This document shows, in pieces, positions 16,915 to 26,372 of a stretch of DNA of 64,000 nucleotides (position 1 is its first letter; each line of letters begins with the position of its first letter). The translations under genes were made by a program, and so were the position numbers. Origin of the DNA: Bacteroidetes bacterium 47-18 (GTDB taxonomy: Bacteria; Bacteroidota; Bacteroidia; Chitinophagales; Chitinophagaceae); assembly GCA_001897155.1 (NCBI GenBank), contig MKSF01000006.1, positions 1 through 64,000 of the forward strand, read 5' to 3'. Below the pieces are notes generated by a model. That model was given only the letters and a program-made list of their open reading frames with translations, was not told the DNA's origin and did not search any database.

Positions 16915-18972
16915 TTACTTCAGCTTTTCCCTGGGAGGAAAGAAAAAATGCATCGGTTTCAGCTTAAAGAACTCCCATACGGCCATGGCTACCAATTTCA
17001 GCTCCAGCACGGACATATTCCTGGAACGGAAAGCGAGGGCGAGCGAAAGCGAAAAGCTGACGGTAAAGTTCACAAGCCCTATAATACCTATTCCCAGTAC
17101 GCCCCAAAGGATCATGACCGATGGTATATCGAAGCTGCCGCCGTACATGCCCAATGCCAGGTTACCGCTCGCGAAGGTGATGTGCCTGATATCCAGGTCC
17201 AGTCCGATGAACAGACCGATGGATGCGGTGCTGCCCATAAAAACGCCGAACCAGAAGTTAGAGATGATACCTGCCCATTTCTTTTCATACATACCGGCGA
17301 TCTTATCGGTGCGCTCTTTGCCGAACACTTTTTTCAGTATCGGGTGCTGCCGAATCCTGTAATAAACGGCGTTGTGCTTATCCCTGTTGGCGATGCTGCC
17401 GGCAATGATGCCCGAAACGAACAGGAAAAAGCCCGCAATAGCAGCATGAAAAATAGCGGGAGAGTCCACCGGGTCCAGATCGTGAACCAGCGTGTACCAT
17501 TTGGCAGCCGCGATATTATAGCCGGAAATCTTATCTATGCCCCATATCAGCAGCAGGGCTACCGGGAAGGCCATCAGTACATTTCCCACGAACGCTATGA
17601 ATTGTGACCGGAATACCCTGGCAAAGAAGACGGCAAAGTTCCAGTACTTATGCTCCGCCTGAACCTTATCGCCGGTATCTTTCTGCAGGGCCCTCACCAG
17701 CGCCGCGGCGGTCATAGCGGGCTGCTTGGTGGCCAGGGTGCAGCCGAAAAGATAAATGGCTATAAATCCGGCAGCGTAGTTCATACTGTACAGGAAAGCA
17801 TGACCCAGCCCGCTGGTCTCCACCTTTCCCAGCAGCACTTTGAAGATGCACAGGAAAGCTACAATAAGCCCGCCGCCACAGGCAGACCACAGCATTTTCC
17901 AGTATTCGGACACGGAGGTAGTGATATAGTGCTCCCCCGTTTCAGCAGTATGCTGGGTGATCTCATAGGACAGTTGCTGGGTACCTTCGCTTACCAGCTT
18001 CCGTACATTCGTCTTGTTACAGTTGTAACGGATGAGCTGCATACCGAAAGCTATGGTCTGGTGACCGGCATCCGCAGGATCTTCCAGCACCAGCAGCGGC
18101 AGCACTTCCTTTATCCTTTCCAGTTGCTGGCGGAGCCGCAGCAGCGACTGGTTGACCTTAATGGAGATCCCGAATTTATGGGAATTGGCAAATGCCGTTT
18201 CAATAAAATCCTCACATTGCTGGTGCAGGATCCATACCTGCTTATAGGTAATATCCTTTGCTGACACATATTTGGGAGTGTCGTTCTTGATCTTTTCCAG
18301 CAGCTCCGACATCTCCCGCAGCAGCCCTATGAACGGGCTGTCGAAATTCTCATATTCCGGGACCATTTTACTGACATCCGATTCCAGCGCCCTCCCGGAG
18401 ATGCGCTGGGTAAGCACCTCAAGGCTGTATAACAGCCGGTTCAGCTCATAGGATAATTTATCTTCACTGTACAGGGACCTGCATTCGCAGAGGATGAACA
18501 GCTTCTCCAACTGCTCCTGCGGGATGCAGGAAAGCCACTCAGGGTCCCTGGTAGCGTAAAATACCTGGTTAAGGATGTACTGAAGGGTATCTTTAGGCGG
18601 CTGATAGGGTAAAATTTTCTGTACGGTGCGTTTCCTGATCTCGTACAGGAAATCGGCATAGTTGATGATGCCGGCATCCGATATGATATGTACAAAGTCC
18701 TTGCGATGCAGCAGCTGCTGCAGGTATGCCTTAAAAAAAATGCTCAGGTCCGCTCTTGAGGACAGCAGCTGCAGCAAGGGGCTGATGTCAACGGTTGCCG
18801 GCCGCTTACCCTTTGCCGGCCGGAACACTTCAACGATCCCTGCCAGGAGATCTACTTCATCATAATCTCCGGCGGTACCACCGGCGTATTTACCAAATAT
18901 CTTTATAAGCTGGTCATAAGGTGAGGTGATGGCTTTTCGCATAGGATAAAGGATAATGTATATTTCCGGCAT
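16915..18972 (-). CDS. Membrane protein of the Gcr 'site-specific recombinase' family
   Basis: The 685-residue protein matches the family that databases call SpecificRecomb (gonococcal Gcr). The first half (1-345) is soluble and helical, the second half has about six membrane segments, for example SACGGGLIVAFLCIFKVLLG, FVGNVLMAFPVALLLIWGI and IWGVLGIGIIGLVNFTVSFSL. No tyrosine- or serine-recombinase motif is visible, so a true recombinase role is doubtful and the name should be treated as historical. The likely start is the ATG at 18972; an alternative at 18942 (MRKAITSPYDQL) is equally plausible. Its stop lies eight bases beyond the MITE-like element. Confidence 0.85.
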   Translation of the reverse strand: MPEIYIILYPMRKAITSPYDQLIKIFGKYAGGTAGDYDEVDLLAGIVEVFRPAKGKRPATVDISPLLQLLSSRADLSIFFKAYLQQLLHRKDFVHIISDAGIINYADFLYEIRKRTVQKILPYQPPKDTLQYILNQVFYATRDPEWLSCIPQEQLEKLFILCECRSLYSEDKLSYELNRLLYSLEVLTQRISGRALESDVSKMVPEYENFDSPFIGLLREMSELLEKIKNDTPKYVSAKDITYKQVWILHQQCEDFIETAFANSHKFGISIKVNQSLLRLRQQLERIKEVLPLLVLEDPADAGHQTIAFGMQLIRYNCNKTNVRKLVSEGTQQLSYEITQHTAETGEHYITTSVSEYWKMLWSACGGGLIVAFLCIFKVLLGKVETSGLGHAFLYSMNYAAGFIAIYLFGCTLATKQPAMTAAALVRALQKDTGDKVQAEHKYWNFAVFFARVFRSQFIAFVGNVLMAFPVALLLIWGIDKISGYNIAAAKWYTLVHDLDPVDSPAIFHAAIAGFFLFVSGIIAGSIANRDKHNAVYYRIRQHPILKKVFGKERTDKIAGMYEKKWAGIISNFWFGVFMGSTASIGLFIGLDLDIRHITFASGNLALGMYGGSFDIPSVMILWGVLGIGIIGLVNFTVSFSLSLALAFRSRNMSVLELKLVAMAVWEFFKLKPMHFFFPPREKLK

Positions 18973-19179
18973 TCAAATTAAGGTAAATTTCCAGAAAACA
19001 GAGGCTATTTTATAAAAATATCGTCCTCCTTCACTGTGATAATATCGCCCGCTACCCTTACGACCCTGTTATATTGGCTTTGTAAAACCCTGCTTTCTTT
19101 GCCGGTTTCTTCACTATTTTGCTATTTTTTACGTTATTTGTAAAATAATTTACTCATTTAAAAAGATTTGGAGCAAAAT

Positions 19180-20058
19180 ATGAAACAGGTTTATGTATTC
19201 CCGGGTCAGGGTGCCCAATTTTCCGGAATGGGAAAAGAGCTGTATGAAACGAACGAACAGGCAAAAGTGCTTTTTACGCAGGCTGATGAGATATTAGGAT
19301 TCAGGATATCTGATGTAATGTTTTCCGGTACTGAAGATGAGCTGAAGCAGACAAATGTTACACAACCCGCAGTTTTTATACATTCTGTCGTTACTTACCT
19401 TACCAAACACCAGTCGGAACCCGATATGACGGCAGGCCATTCCCTCGGGGAATTTTCCGCGCTTGTGGCAGCCGGTGTATTATCTTTTGAAGATGCCTTA
19501 AGGCTGGTGTCCCGGAGAGCCGAAGCTATGCAGAGAGCCTGCGAGCTGAACCCCTCGACTATGGCCGCCATCCTCGGGCTGGAAGATCAGAAAGTAGAGG
19601 AAGTGTGCGCTACCATCACTCACGAAGTAGTGGTTCCCGCCAATTATAACTGCCCGGGTCAACTGGTGATCTCCGGCAGCATAGCGGGAATAGATACCGC
19701 CTGCGATCTCCTGAAGGCGGCCGGGGCCAAGCGCGCCCTGGTGCTTCCCGTAGGCGGAGCGTTCCATTCACCCCTGATGCAGCTGGCACAGGAAGACCTG
19801 AAAGAGGCAATCGAACAGACGCATTTTAACGATGCGAAATGCCCGGTCTACCAGAATGTGGATGCCCGTCCTTATACGGCAGCGTCCGAGATCAAGCAGA
19901 ACCTGATCAACCAACTGACCGCGCCTGTACGCTGGACACAGACCATCCGGCATATGATAGCGGACGGCGCCACTCATTTTACAGAGTCGGGTCCCGGAAA
20001 TGTGCTGCAGGGACTGATCAAAAAGATAGACCGTAACGCGGTAACTGCCGCACTGTAG
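19180..20058 (+). CDS. fabD: Malonyl-CoA:ACP transacylase
   Basis: FabD loads malonyl groups onto acyl carrier protein for fatty-acid synthesis. The 292-residue protein shows FPGQGAQFSGMG at residues 6-17, the nucleophile elbow GHSLGE (Ser88), the oxyanion-side segment RAEAMQRAC with the conserved Arg, and GAFHSPLM with the catalytic His. The ATG at 19180 follows GGAG at 19170; a TTG four codons upstream overlaps that site and is rejected. The gene is alone rather than in a fab cluster, and ends at a strong terminator. Confidence 0.96.
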   Translation: MKQVYVFPGQGAQFSGMGKELYETNEQAKVLFTQADEILGFRISDVMFSGTEDELKQTNVTQPAVFIHSVVTYLTKHQSEPDMTAGHSLGEFSALVAAGVLSFEDALRLVSRRAEAMQRACELNPSTMAAILGLEDQKVEEVCATITHEVVVPANYNCPGQLVISGSIAGIDTACDLLKAAGAKRALVLPVGGAFHSPLMQLAQEDLKEAIEQTHFNDAKCPVYQNVDARPYTAASEIKQNLINQLTAPVRWTQTIRHMIADGATHFTESGPGNVLQGLIKKIDRNAVTAAL

Positions 20059-20082
20059 CAATACCATGCATTCATTTATATA

Positions 20083-20121
20083 ACAACGCCCGGTAAGTGA
20101 TTACCGGGCATTGTTTTTTTC
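20083..20121 (+). terminator. Rho-independent terminator after fabD
   Basis: The stem GCCCGGTAA/TTACCGGGC with a 4-base GTGA loop, extended by weaker pairs, is followed by seven T residues. Confidence 0.92.
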
Positions 20122-20162
20122 CTGCCGCCGGTTTTCCCGGCTTTCTGTGGCAACGTACCTGC

Positions 20163-21518
20163 TTACTGGTATTTTTTCAGCTCTTCTTTAATGATGTTCT
20201 GGATATCCTTATTATTCTCCGTTTTCAGGACAGCCTGCTCCATAGTGGCCCTGGCCTTGGCCTTGTCATTATTGAGGGCATAGATCTCGGCCGCATTGGC
20301 CGCGAACTGGGCCCACTGGTAAGTAAAGGGTTGTGCCAGCTCCAGCATAAAGTCTGCCCATCCGGCGGCCTTTTTAAGGAGCTGCTGGTTTTTGGACCCT
20401 TTTTCAATTACATTATCCAGGGCTTCATTGATAAAGGCGGCGGTCATATACGAGGTCTGGTGCTCGGCTTCTTCTTTTTTATCCTTCAGGGTTTCATCTA
20501 TATAGCTCATGAATTGGCTTTCAGGCACACCATAGTTCTTCAGCTGCACGCCGTAATCCTCTATCAGCGCCTGGAAGGCGGCGCTGTCCTGCTGCCTGTA
20601 CTCGCGGATGTCTGTCTGCAGATAGACGTTCATTTCATTTTCCACCGCTTTCCAGTAGTTGCCCATATCGTTGGTTTTGGCATAATAGGCAGTGACAAAC
20701 CTGTTATAGATATTCTGCGCCTGCGGGTTCCTTGTTTTTTTACTGGCCCAGAGAATGCGCTCCAGCTTCTTGGGGTCTTTAGTGGCTACGGCATTGTCCA
20801 GCGTATTGTCATACAGGCCCGGCAGCCATTCGTCCAGCATAGCGATCTGCTCATTGGTATAGCTGTACAGGTCCACGATATAGTCCACACCTTTGTTGTT
20901 CAGCGTTTTGATGTTCTGGGACAGGAAGCCGATGAACTCACCATCCGGCTGGGCCGGTGTGAACTGGCTGATATACAGGTCAATGGCATGGTCCACATTC
21001 TTATCCAGCTTATTGCCTTTACGGATATAATCTTCCAGGAATTCCTTATTGCCCGACCGGGTTTTATAATCTTTTACATAGTCGGACCAGCTCCTGGGAT
21101 CCTTAAACTCCTTCAGGGCCTGCTCTCCCCTTCCTATAAAGGTGGCAACATCCACGTAGCCCATTTCCCTGCTCACCACGGAGAGGTCTTTGGGATTGAG
21201 ATACAGGTTGGTGGGATAGGCTTTGACGCCGTATTTTTTGGCAATGCCAATACCTTCTCCCTTTTCGCCGTCCAACTTATAGCTGATAAAGTGCTGGTTG
21301 TAAAAATTCCCGACCTCTGCGTTGGGAAAGATATTTTTGTCCATCTGCTTGCAGGGGCCGCACCATACGGCATAGATATCCAGGAAGATCAGCTTGTTCT
21401 CTTTTTTGGCCTTATCCACCACCTGCTGCCAGGTACCGTTCTCAAAGCTGATGCCCTGGCCGAAAGCTACGGTCAGCAGGCCCATACAAAAGAGTAAAGC
21501 GCAGAGTATTTTTTTCAT
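20163..21518 (-). CDS. Exported thioredoxin-domain protein with long C-terminal helical region
   Basis: The 451-residue protein has a signal peptide (MKKILCALLFCMGLLTVAFG, cleavage near residue 20-21) and a thioredoxin-fold domain at about 25-140 with AVWCGPCKQMD (Cys53 and Cys56). The remaining 300 residues are helical, TPR-like, ending in FAANAAEIYALNNDKAKARA. It should act on thiols or disulfides in the periplasm; the partner is unknown. It lies three bases downstream of an RmlD-like reductase gene, so the two are co-transcribed, although their functions are not obviously linked. Confidence 0.88.
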   Translation of the reverse strand: MKKILCALLFCMGLLTVAFGQGISFENGTWQQVVDKAKKENKLIFLDIYAVWCGPCKQMDKNIFPNAEVGNFYNQHFISYKLDGEKGEGIGIAKKYGVKAYPTNLYLNPKDLSVVSREMGYVDVATFIGRGEQALKEFKDPRSWSDYVKDYKTRSGNKEFLEDYIRKGNKLDKNVDHAIDLYISQFTPAQPDGEFIGFLSQNIKTLNNKGVDYIVDLYSYTNEQIAMLDEWLPGLYDNTLDNAVATKDPKKLERILWASKKTRNPQAQNIYNRFVTAYYAKTNDMGNYWKAVENEMNVYLQTDIREYRQQDSAAFQALIEDYGVQLKNYGVPESQFMSYIDETLKDKKEEAEHQTSYMTAAFINEALDNVIEKGSKNQQLLKKAAGWADFMLELAQPFTYQWAQFAANAAEIYALNNDKAKARATMEQAVLKTENNKDIQNIIKEELKKYQ

Positions 21519-21521
21519 ATA

Positions 21522-22397
21522 TTATGACTTTATTTTTGATTGTAAGTAATTGTCCACACTTGTAAACGTAAATTCAGGGAATTCCCGTACAAATTTCTGC
21601 TTTACAAATCCACCGATGAGCGGACGTGCGGCAGGCTGGCCAAGCTGTTCGGTAGATACGGCTTCCAGAGTATAGGAAGTTCCGGGGAAATAGCCGATCA
21701 CTTTCATGGCCAGCTCCACCCTGTTCATAAAATCGGAGCCGCATATATGATAGATGCCTGTCTTATCGTGCAGCAGCAGCTCATACATGGCCCTGGCGAT
21801 GTCCATCGCATTGGTAGGCGATGCAAACTGGTCATAAGGCAGCTTAAGGGTAAGGTGCTGCCGGTTATAGCATTGCTCTACGATCCGCGATACAAAGTTT
21901 TTATGGCGCAGCTCATCACCATACACGTTGGTTACCCTTAGAATAAGATACGGGAGGCCGCTTTTGATGACCTCCTGCTCCGCCTCCAGCTTATGCCTGC
22001 CGTATACGCTCAGGGGATTGACCGCATCGGTCTCCTTATAAGGACCCTCCCGGCCGTCGAACACATAATCCGTGGAAAGCAATACCAGCGTGGAGCCGCA
22101 TTCCCTGGCCGCTTCAACCAGGTTCAGGGTGCTCTGAACGGTCTTCTCATAGCTTTCCTCGGGGTGCTGCTCGCAATAATCCACGTGGGTCAGCGCGCCG
22201 CAATGGACAATAATATCAGGACGGAATGCAGCGATATCAAAGTTGCCGGCGTCACCGGGCGATAATGTATTGAAATAAACGGTATCCGGCGTCATATAAG
22301 ATAAGTGGCTGCCCACGACATCCACTTTTTTAGCCCTGAAGTAGCTCAGGCAATTACCTCCTACAAGGCCGGACGCTCCAGAAATAAATATTTTCAT
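21522..22397 (-). CDS. RmlD-like NAD(P)-dependent sugar nucleotide reductase (extended SDR)
   Basis: The 291-residue protein starts with the Rossmann motif FISGASGLVGGNCL and has the SDR catalytic residues in VYGRHKLEAEQ (YxxxK) plus STDYVFDG, which is typical of the RmlD family of dTDP-4-dehydrorhamnose reductases. It probably reduces a nucleotide-linked keto sugar or a related substrate. No other rhamnose genes are near, so the substrate is unassigned. A near-consensus -7 element TAGCTTTA lies on the minus strand at 22418-22425, about 20 bases before the start. Confidence 0.88.
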   Translation of the reverse strand: MKIFISGASGLVGGNCLSYFRAKKVDVVGSHLSYMTPDTVYFNTLSPGDAGNFDIAAFRPDIIVHCGALTHVDYCEQHPEESYEKTVQSTLNLVEAARECGSTLVLLSTDYVFDGREGPYKETDAVNPLSVYGRHKLEAEQEVIKSGLPYLILRVTNVYGDELRHKNFVSRIVEQCYNRQHLTLKLPYDQFASPTNAMDIARAMYELLLHDKTGIYHICGSDFMNRVELAMKVIGYFPGTSYTLEAVSTEQLGQPAARPLIGGFVKQKFVREFPEFTFTSVDNYLQSKIKS

Positions 22398-22462
22398 AAA
22401 CAGGTGGAATCAGTATTTAAAGCTAATAACCGCCGGTATCCCGTAGCGCGGTATAAAAGCAA

Positions 22463-22510
22463 GGCTACCCGGGGAATGCTGCAATGACAGGCCTGGATCC
22501 CCGGGTAGCC
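22463..22510 (-). terminator. Hairpin terminator after fbp
   Basis: A perfect 13-bp stem GGCTACCCGGGGA/TCCCCGGGTAGCC with a 22-base loop lies just past the fbp stop and is followed on the minus strand by TTGCTTTTAT. Confidence 0.78.
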
Positions 22511-22534
22511 CTGACGCTATCTTATATTTATATA

Positions 22535-23563
22535 TTATACCAGCTCAGATGTGGCGCTTACGAATTCCAGCGCTTTGCTCACCAGGTTCCTGGAGCCTAT
22601 ATAAATAGGCACCCGCTGGTGCAGCTCGGTAGGCTGTACTTCGAGTATTCTTTGTGTGCCTGTGCTTGCCAGTCCACCGGCAGCCTCTACTATGAATGCC
22701 ATAGGGTTGCATTCATACATAAGCCTTAGCTTACCGTTCCTGTTCTTTTTATCGGCCGGGTACATAAAGATACCGCCTTTAATGAGGGTACGGTGCAGGT
22801 CTGCCACCATAGAGCCGATGTAACGGTGCGACAGCGGCAGGCCATTCTCCTTGTCATCCTGCATGCAGTATTCCAGGAACGCTTTGGTACTGTCCGCCAG
22901 CTTACAGGTATTACCCTGGTTCAGGGAATAGATCTTACCGTTCTCCTTGCATTTCATCTCAGGGTGCGACAGGCAAAATTCACCGATGGAAGGCTCCAGG
23001 GTAAAGCCGTTCACCCCTAGCTTGGTAGCATATACCAGCATGGTGGAGCTGCCATAAATGATATATCCCGCGGCCATTTGCCTGGTGCCGGGCTGCTGGA
23101 AATCTTCCAGCGTACAGGGCTGTCCCAGCGGGCTTACTCTCCTGTACACGGAGAATATGGTACCTATGGGCGCATTTACATCTATATTAGAGCTGCCGTC
23201 CAGCGGATCGAACAGCACTACATATTTTGAATTGACGGAGTATTCGTCATCGAAAGCTACAAAATCATCATTCTCCTCAGAGGCGATGCCGGCACACTCG
23301 CTGCTGTTCCTCAGCACATTGATCAGCATTTCATCGGAGAAGATATCCAGCTTCATCTGCTCTTCTCCCTGTATATTGGTAGCGCCGTATTTCCCGATAA
23401 TGTCCACCAGCCCGGCCTTATTCACCTGCTTATTGATCATTTTACAGGCCAGGGACAGATCCCTTAATAAGGCTGACAGCTCTCCCGTGGCATTGGGGAA
23501 TTGCCTGGTCTGCCGGATGGTAAATTCGTCTAAGGTTATTAATTTCTTATTGTTGAATGACAT
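22535..23563 (-). CDS. fbp: Class I fructose-1,6-bisphosphatase
   Basis: This enzyme removes the 1-phosphate from fructose 1,6-bisphosphate in gluconeogenesis. The 342-residue protein has the metal-binding motif FDPLDGSSNIDVNAPIGTIF, ASEENDDF upstream of it, and LRLMYECNPMAFIVEAAGG with the substrate-binding region near the C terminus. Length fits class I enzymes. It is monocistronic, with an exact -7 promoter element 28 bases before the start and a strong terminator behind it. Confidence 0.97.
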   Translation of the reverse strand: MSFNNKKLITLDEFTIRQTRQFPNATGELSALLRDLSLACKMINKQVNKAGLVDIIGKYGATNIQGEEQMKLDIFSDEMLINVLRNSSECAGIASEENDDFVAFDDEYSVNSKYVVLFDPLDGSSNIDVNAPIGTIFSVYRRVSPLGQPCTLEDFQQPGTRQMAAGYIIYGSSTMLVYATKLGVNGFTLEPSIGEFCLSHPEMKCKENGKIYSLNQGNTCKLADSTKAFLEYCMQDDKENGLPLSHRYIGSMVADLHRTLIKGGIFMYPADKKNRNGKLRLMYECNPMAFIVEAAGGLASTGTQRILEVQPTELHQRVPIYIGSRNLVSKALEFVSATSELV

Positions 23564-23591
23564 AAAAAGTTACTTAAATAATATATGGAAG

Positions 23592-23599
23592 CAAAGATA
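23592..23599 (-). promoter_or_regulatory. -7 promoter element for fbp
   Basis: TATCTTTG on the minus strand is an exact match to TAnnTTTG, 28 bases upstream of the fbp ATG. Confidence 0.6.
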
Positions 23600-23730
23600 C
23601 ACAACTTATTGCAATAAAATGCCGGCACAGCCCGGGCGGACCGGGATAAAGCAACAGGGGCGGAAACCGGTTTTCCAGCCCTGGAAGATACCGGATTTAC
23701 CCGTACCGGGATCACCCGGTGGCGGGATAT

Positions 23731-23766
23731 AAAAAAGGATGGAAATATGACTTTCCATCCTTTTTT
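23731..23766. terminator. Bidirectional terminator downstream of purC
   Basis: A 9-bp stem GGATGGAAA/TTTCCATCC with a 6-base loop has six A before and six T after it. It lies 158 bases beyond the purC stop on the minus strand. Confidence 0.88.
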
Positions 23767-23776
23767 CTGACCATTA

Positions 23777-23891
23777 CCCTTCGACAGGCTCAGGGTGACA
23801 ATAACGACCTGGTCTGTATTATGCTTATTGAATGTCAGGCTGATCGCATCGAAGCCTTTGTAAAGCACCCTTCGATAAGCTCAGGGTGACA
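23777..23891. repeat. Palindromic intergenic repeats between fbp and purC
   Basis: Three arms of the TTCGACAGGCTCAGG-type repeat occur at 23777-23800, 23833-23856 (reverse orientation, degenerate) and 23868-23891. They place two opposed pairs between the purC stop and its terminator, so the purC transcript would carry them. The rest of the 360-base gap 23564-23923 holds only the fbp promoter and the terminator. Confidence 0.8.
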
Positions 23892-23923
23892 AAGCTGCAC
23901 CGGAACCAGCACATCAGGCCTTA

Positions 23924-24844
23924 TTATAATTTAGCTAATAAAGCTGACAATTGTTCCTGTAATTGCTGCTCTGTGATCTCCTGTTTTTCAAATGTCTTAC
24001 CGGTAACGTGGTTGAACAGCTCAATATAACGCTCGGACACCTGGCTTACAAATTCATCCGTCATTTCTGGGATGGCCTGCCCTGCCTTGCCCTGGAAGCC
24101 GTTTTCCATCAGCCACTCACGTACGAATTCCTTGGAGAGCTGCTTCTGCTGCTCGCCTTTAGCCTGCCTGTCCTCATAACCTTCCGCGTAGAAGTAACGG
24201 GAAGAGTCCGGGGTGTGTATTTCATCGATCAGGTAAATTTTGCCATCGATCTTACCGAATTCGTATTTGGTATCTACCAGGATCAGGCCGCGCTCTGCCG
24301 CCATTTCCCTGCCGCGCTGGAATAAAGCACGGGTATAGGCTTCCAGCTGCTCATATTCCTCTCTGGACACCAGTCCCTGGGCTATGATCTCTTCCCTGGA
24401 GATATCTTCATCGTGACCTTCATGGGCTTTGGTGGTGGGTGTAAGGATAGGCTCCGGAAAGAAATCGTTCTCTTTCAGTCCTTCCGGCAGGGCCACGCCA
24501 CATAATGTACGGGCACCGGTCTTATAGGTTCTCCAGGCATGTCCTGTCAGGTTGCCCCTGATCACCATTTCCACGGGAAAGGTTTCACATTTCAGGCCTA
24601 CAGTGGCGTTAGGAACGGATTGGGCATCCAGCACCCAGTTAGGAACGATATCCGTAGTAGCTTCGAGGAAGTGAGCCGCGATCTGGTTCAAAACCTGGCC
24701 TTTGAAAGGTATAGGACGGGGAAGCACCACATCGAATGCGGAGATCCTGTCGCTTACTACCATAGCCAGATGCTTATCGCCGATAAAATATACGTCTCTT
24801 ACTTTACCCTTGTAAAACCCGGTTTGATTAGGAAGTTGTAACAT
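23924..24844 (-). CDS. purC: Phosphoribosylaminoimidazole-succinocarboxamide synthase
   Basis: PurC joins aspartate to CAIR with ATP in purine synthesis. The 306-residue protein shows [26 protein letters not shown] at the start, [18 protein letters not shown] in the middle and [31 protein letters not shown] with the substrate-binding residues, all typical of the longer (about 300-residue) SAICAR synthases. It stands alone with its own promoter element (24878-24885) and terminator (23731-23766). Confidence 0.97.
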   Translation of the reverse strand: MLQLPNQTGFYKGKVRDVYFIGDKHLAMVVSDRISAFDVVLPRPIPFKGQVLNQIAAHFLEATTDIVPNWVLDAQSVPNATVGLKCETFPVEMVIRGNLTGHAWRTYKTGARTLCGVALPEGLKENDFFPEPILTPTTKAHEGHDEDISREEIIAQGLVSREEYEQLEAYTRALFQRGREMAAERGLILVDTKYEFGKIDGKIYLIDEIHTPDSSRYFYAEGYEDRQAKGEQQKQLSKEFVREWLMENGFQGKAGQAIPEMTDEFVSQVSERYIELFNHVTGKTFEKQEITEQQLQEQLSALLAKL

Positions 24845-24877
24845 TATAAAATAGTTTATTGCTTAGTGATTAGGAAG

Positions 24878-24885
24878 CAAAAATA
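24878..24885 (-). promoter_or_regulatory. -7 promoter element for purC
   Basis: TATTTTTG on the minus strand matches TAnnTTTG exactly, 33 bases before the purC ATG. Confidence 0.55.
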
Positions 24886-25129
24886 ATATCGAAAACGATA
24901 ATAAAAATATTTTTTTTCGATAAATTTCTTTATTTTAAATTTTCCGGGGAGAAGAAAATCCAGGAACGGCTCATCCTTACTTTCCGGCTAAGCCACCCTG
25001 CTAATTATACCGTCAATATATAATGCTTTGATATATTATCCCCTGTTTTTAAGTCCTTGCGTAGCTTTTCAATAAAGGACAGCCGTCTTCGGGTGACCTC
25101 GTTTCCGGATTCAATGGTTGTTGCTGCAA

Positions 25130-25738
25130 TTATAACGGGAGGGGTGCTGCATTTTTATAATATTCAAATCCTTCCCAGGTAAAATCATATGGATTATTAC
25201 CCACACCTATCTCACCGGGTAATATTGTGTGATGATCAGTATCTACAACATTGTCAGGATCAAATACGGTAAGTTCTTTAAAATTCCCGGTTACATTGTC
25301 ATAAATAAATTCATAGGTTATTTTATTCTGTTCATCATAGTAAGACTTTTCACAATAGAGTAATCTTCCTGTCAATGGATCCAAGGCTTTATAATATACC
25401 GGGTATGGGGAACCATCTGTATATACCTCCACGTGTTTTTCTGTCAGATCATTACCTGTATTGTATGTTTCCTTGTCATATTTTTTATATTGACCCTTTA
25501 CTGTCTCATTTTTATAAAATGAAACCGGATAACCTGCATACTGCTGCCTGATCAGGTTTTGACCTTCATTATGATCCAGGTAATAATTTATATGCTCCGG
25601 TTTTTGTTCAACAAATACCTCCTCGATCTTCACTTTATCATTCACCAGGGTTTGCTTAATAAACTCAGTTGCCATTGCTGATTCACTTTCAGAAATGGGC
25701 TGTAGCAACCCGGTAAAATATTTAACTGTTACTGCCAT
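25130..25738 (-). CDS. Hypothetical protein, paralogue of its upstream neighbour
   Basis: No known family is recognised. The 202-residue protein has no signal peptide. Its C terminus reads YDFTWEGFEYYKNAAPLPL, nearly the same as the C terminus of the next gene upstream, and both share a KHVEVY / KHVSVE segment and a YYxxNxxxYxFxY stretch. The repeated short Tyr-, Gly- and Asn-rich strands look like a beta-rich protein of MORN- or YwqK-like type (weak inference). It follows its paralogue with a 2-base gap, so the pair is one transcript and likely arose by tandem duplication. Codon use is AT-rich against flanking genes. Confidence 0.78.
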   Translation of the reverse strand: MAVTVKYFTGLLQPISESESAMATEFIKQTLVNDKVKIEEVFVEQKPEHINYYLDHNEGQNLIRQQYAGYPVSFYKNETVKGQYKKYDKETYNTGNDLTEKHVEVYTDGSPYPVYYKALDPLTGRLLYCEKSYYDEQNKITYEFIYDNVTGNFKELTVFDPDNVVDTDHHTILPGEIGVGNNPYDFTWEGFEYYKNAAPLPL

Positions 25739-25740
25739 AA

Positions 25741-26328
25741 CTAAACAGGTATTATTGGTGCCGCATATTGATAATATTCAAATCCCTTCCAGGTAAATTT
25801 CACGCCTGGTCTTCCAATTTCCCGGCCAAAAATATCATTTTGCTCATCCTGGTAATTATGGATCATAAAACAATTCCCATCTTCACTATACTCAAATACG
25901 TATTTTAATTCCCCGTTTTCGTAATAATTCTTATCGGTCGCATTATTAATTTGTGCTAATTGGCCCTTTACCAATGCATATTTGGCGAAACAAATACATT
26001 CGCCTTTACTATTTTCAACACTTACATGCTTATCCGTTTCAATGCCGTCCTTATAATTTTTGTACGCTGTTATTGTAAAGGATCCTGCAACATATTCAAA
26101 GACTATAGAAGCATTTTTCTTATGCTTTAGGATATCAGCTATTTCTTGCGGGCTATACGCGTAATAAAGCGTTTGATACAGCTCCCTGTTTTGATAACGC
26201 TTTTCAAAGATGATCCGCCCTTTATCAAGGAATAGCTCTGCAGCATATTCTTCTCCGTAGGGTAATTTCTCTTCTTTTACGGTTATTTCCGTAGCACCTT
26301 TAATTAAAAAATCCGGTATTTGTTTCAT
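25741..26328 (-). CDS. Hypothetical protein, paralogue of its downstream neighbour
   Basis: The 195-residue protein is not recognised by family. No signal peptide is seen. Its second half has DKNYYENGELKYVFEYSEDG, similar to MORN_2/YwqK-like repeats, and it ends GVKFTWKGFEYYQYAAPIIPV, matching the end of its neighbour at 25130. It lies 44 bases downstream of a secreted leucine-rich-repeat protein gene. The AT-rich composition, duplication and unknown neighbours are typical of accessory gene blocks, where pairs like this sometimes encode immunity or antitoxin proteins; nothing in the sequence proves that here. Confidence 0.78.
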   Translation of the reverse strand: MKQIPDFLIKGATEITVKEEKLPYGEEYAAELFLDKGRIIFEKRYQNRELYQTLYYAYSPQEIADILKHKKNASIVFEYVAGSFTITAYKNYKDGIETDKHVSVENSKGECICFAKYALVKGQLAQINNATDKNYYENGELKYVFEYSEDGNCFMIHNYQDEQNDIFGREIGRPGVKFTWKGFEYYQYAAPIIPV

Positions 26329-26372
26329 AAGACTGCCTGTTCTGAATGTAATCCCTCCTCAGTTTACCCGTC

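Noticed and set aside
20097-21497. 466-codon plus-strand frame
   Set aside because: It is antisense to the thioredoxin-domain gene, which has a signal peptide and CGPC motif; the plus-strand translation is low in structure and starts in the fabD terminator.
23539-23868. 109-codon minus-strand frame
   Set aside because: It runs through the palindromic repeats, terminator and fbp start, so it is a by-product of repeat sequence.
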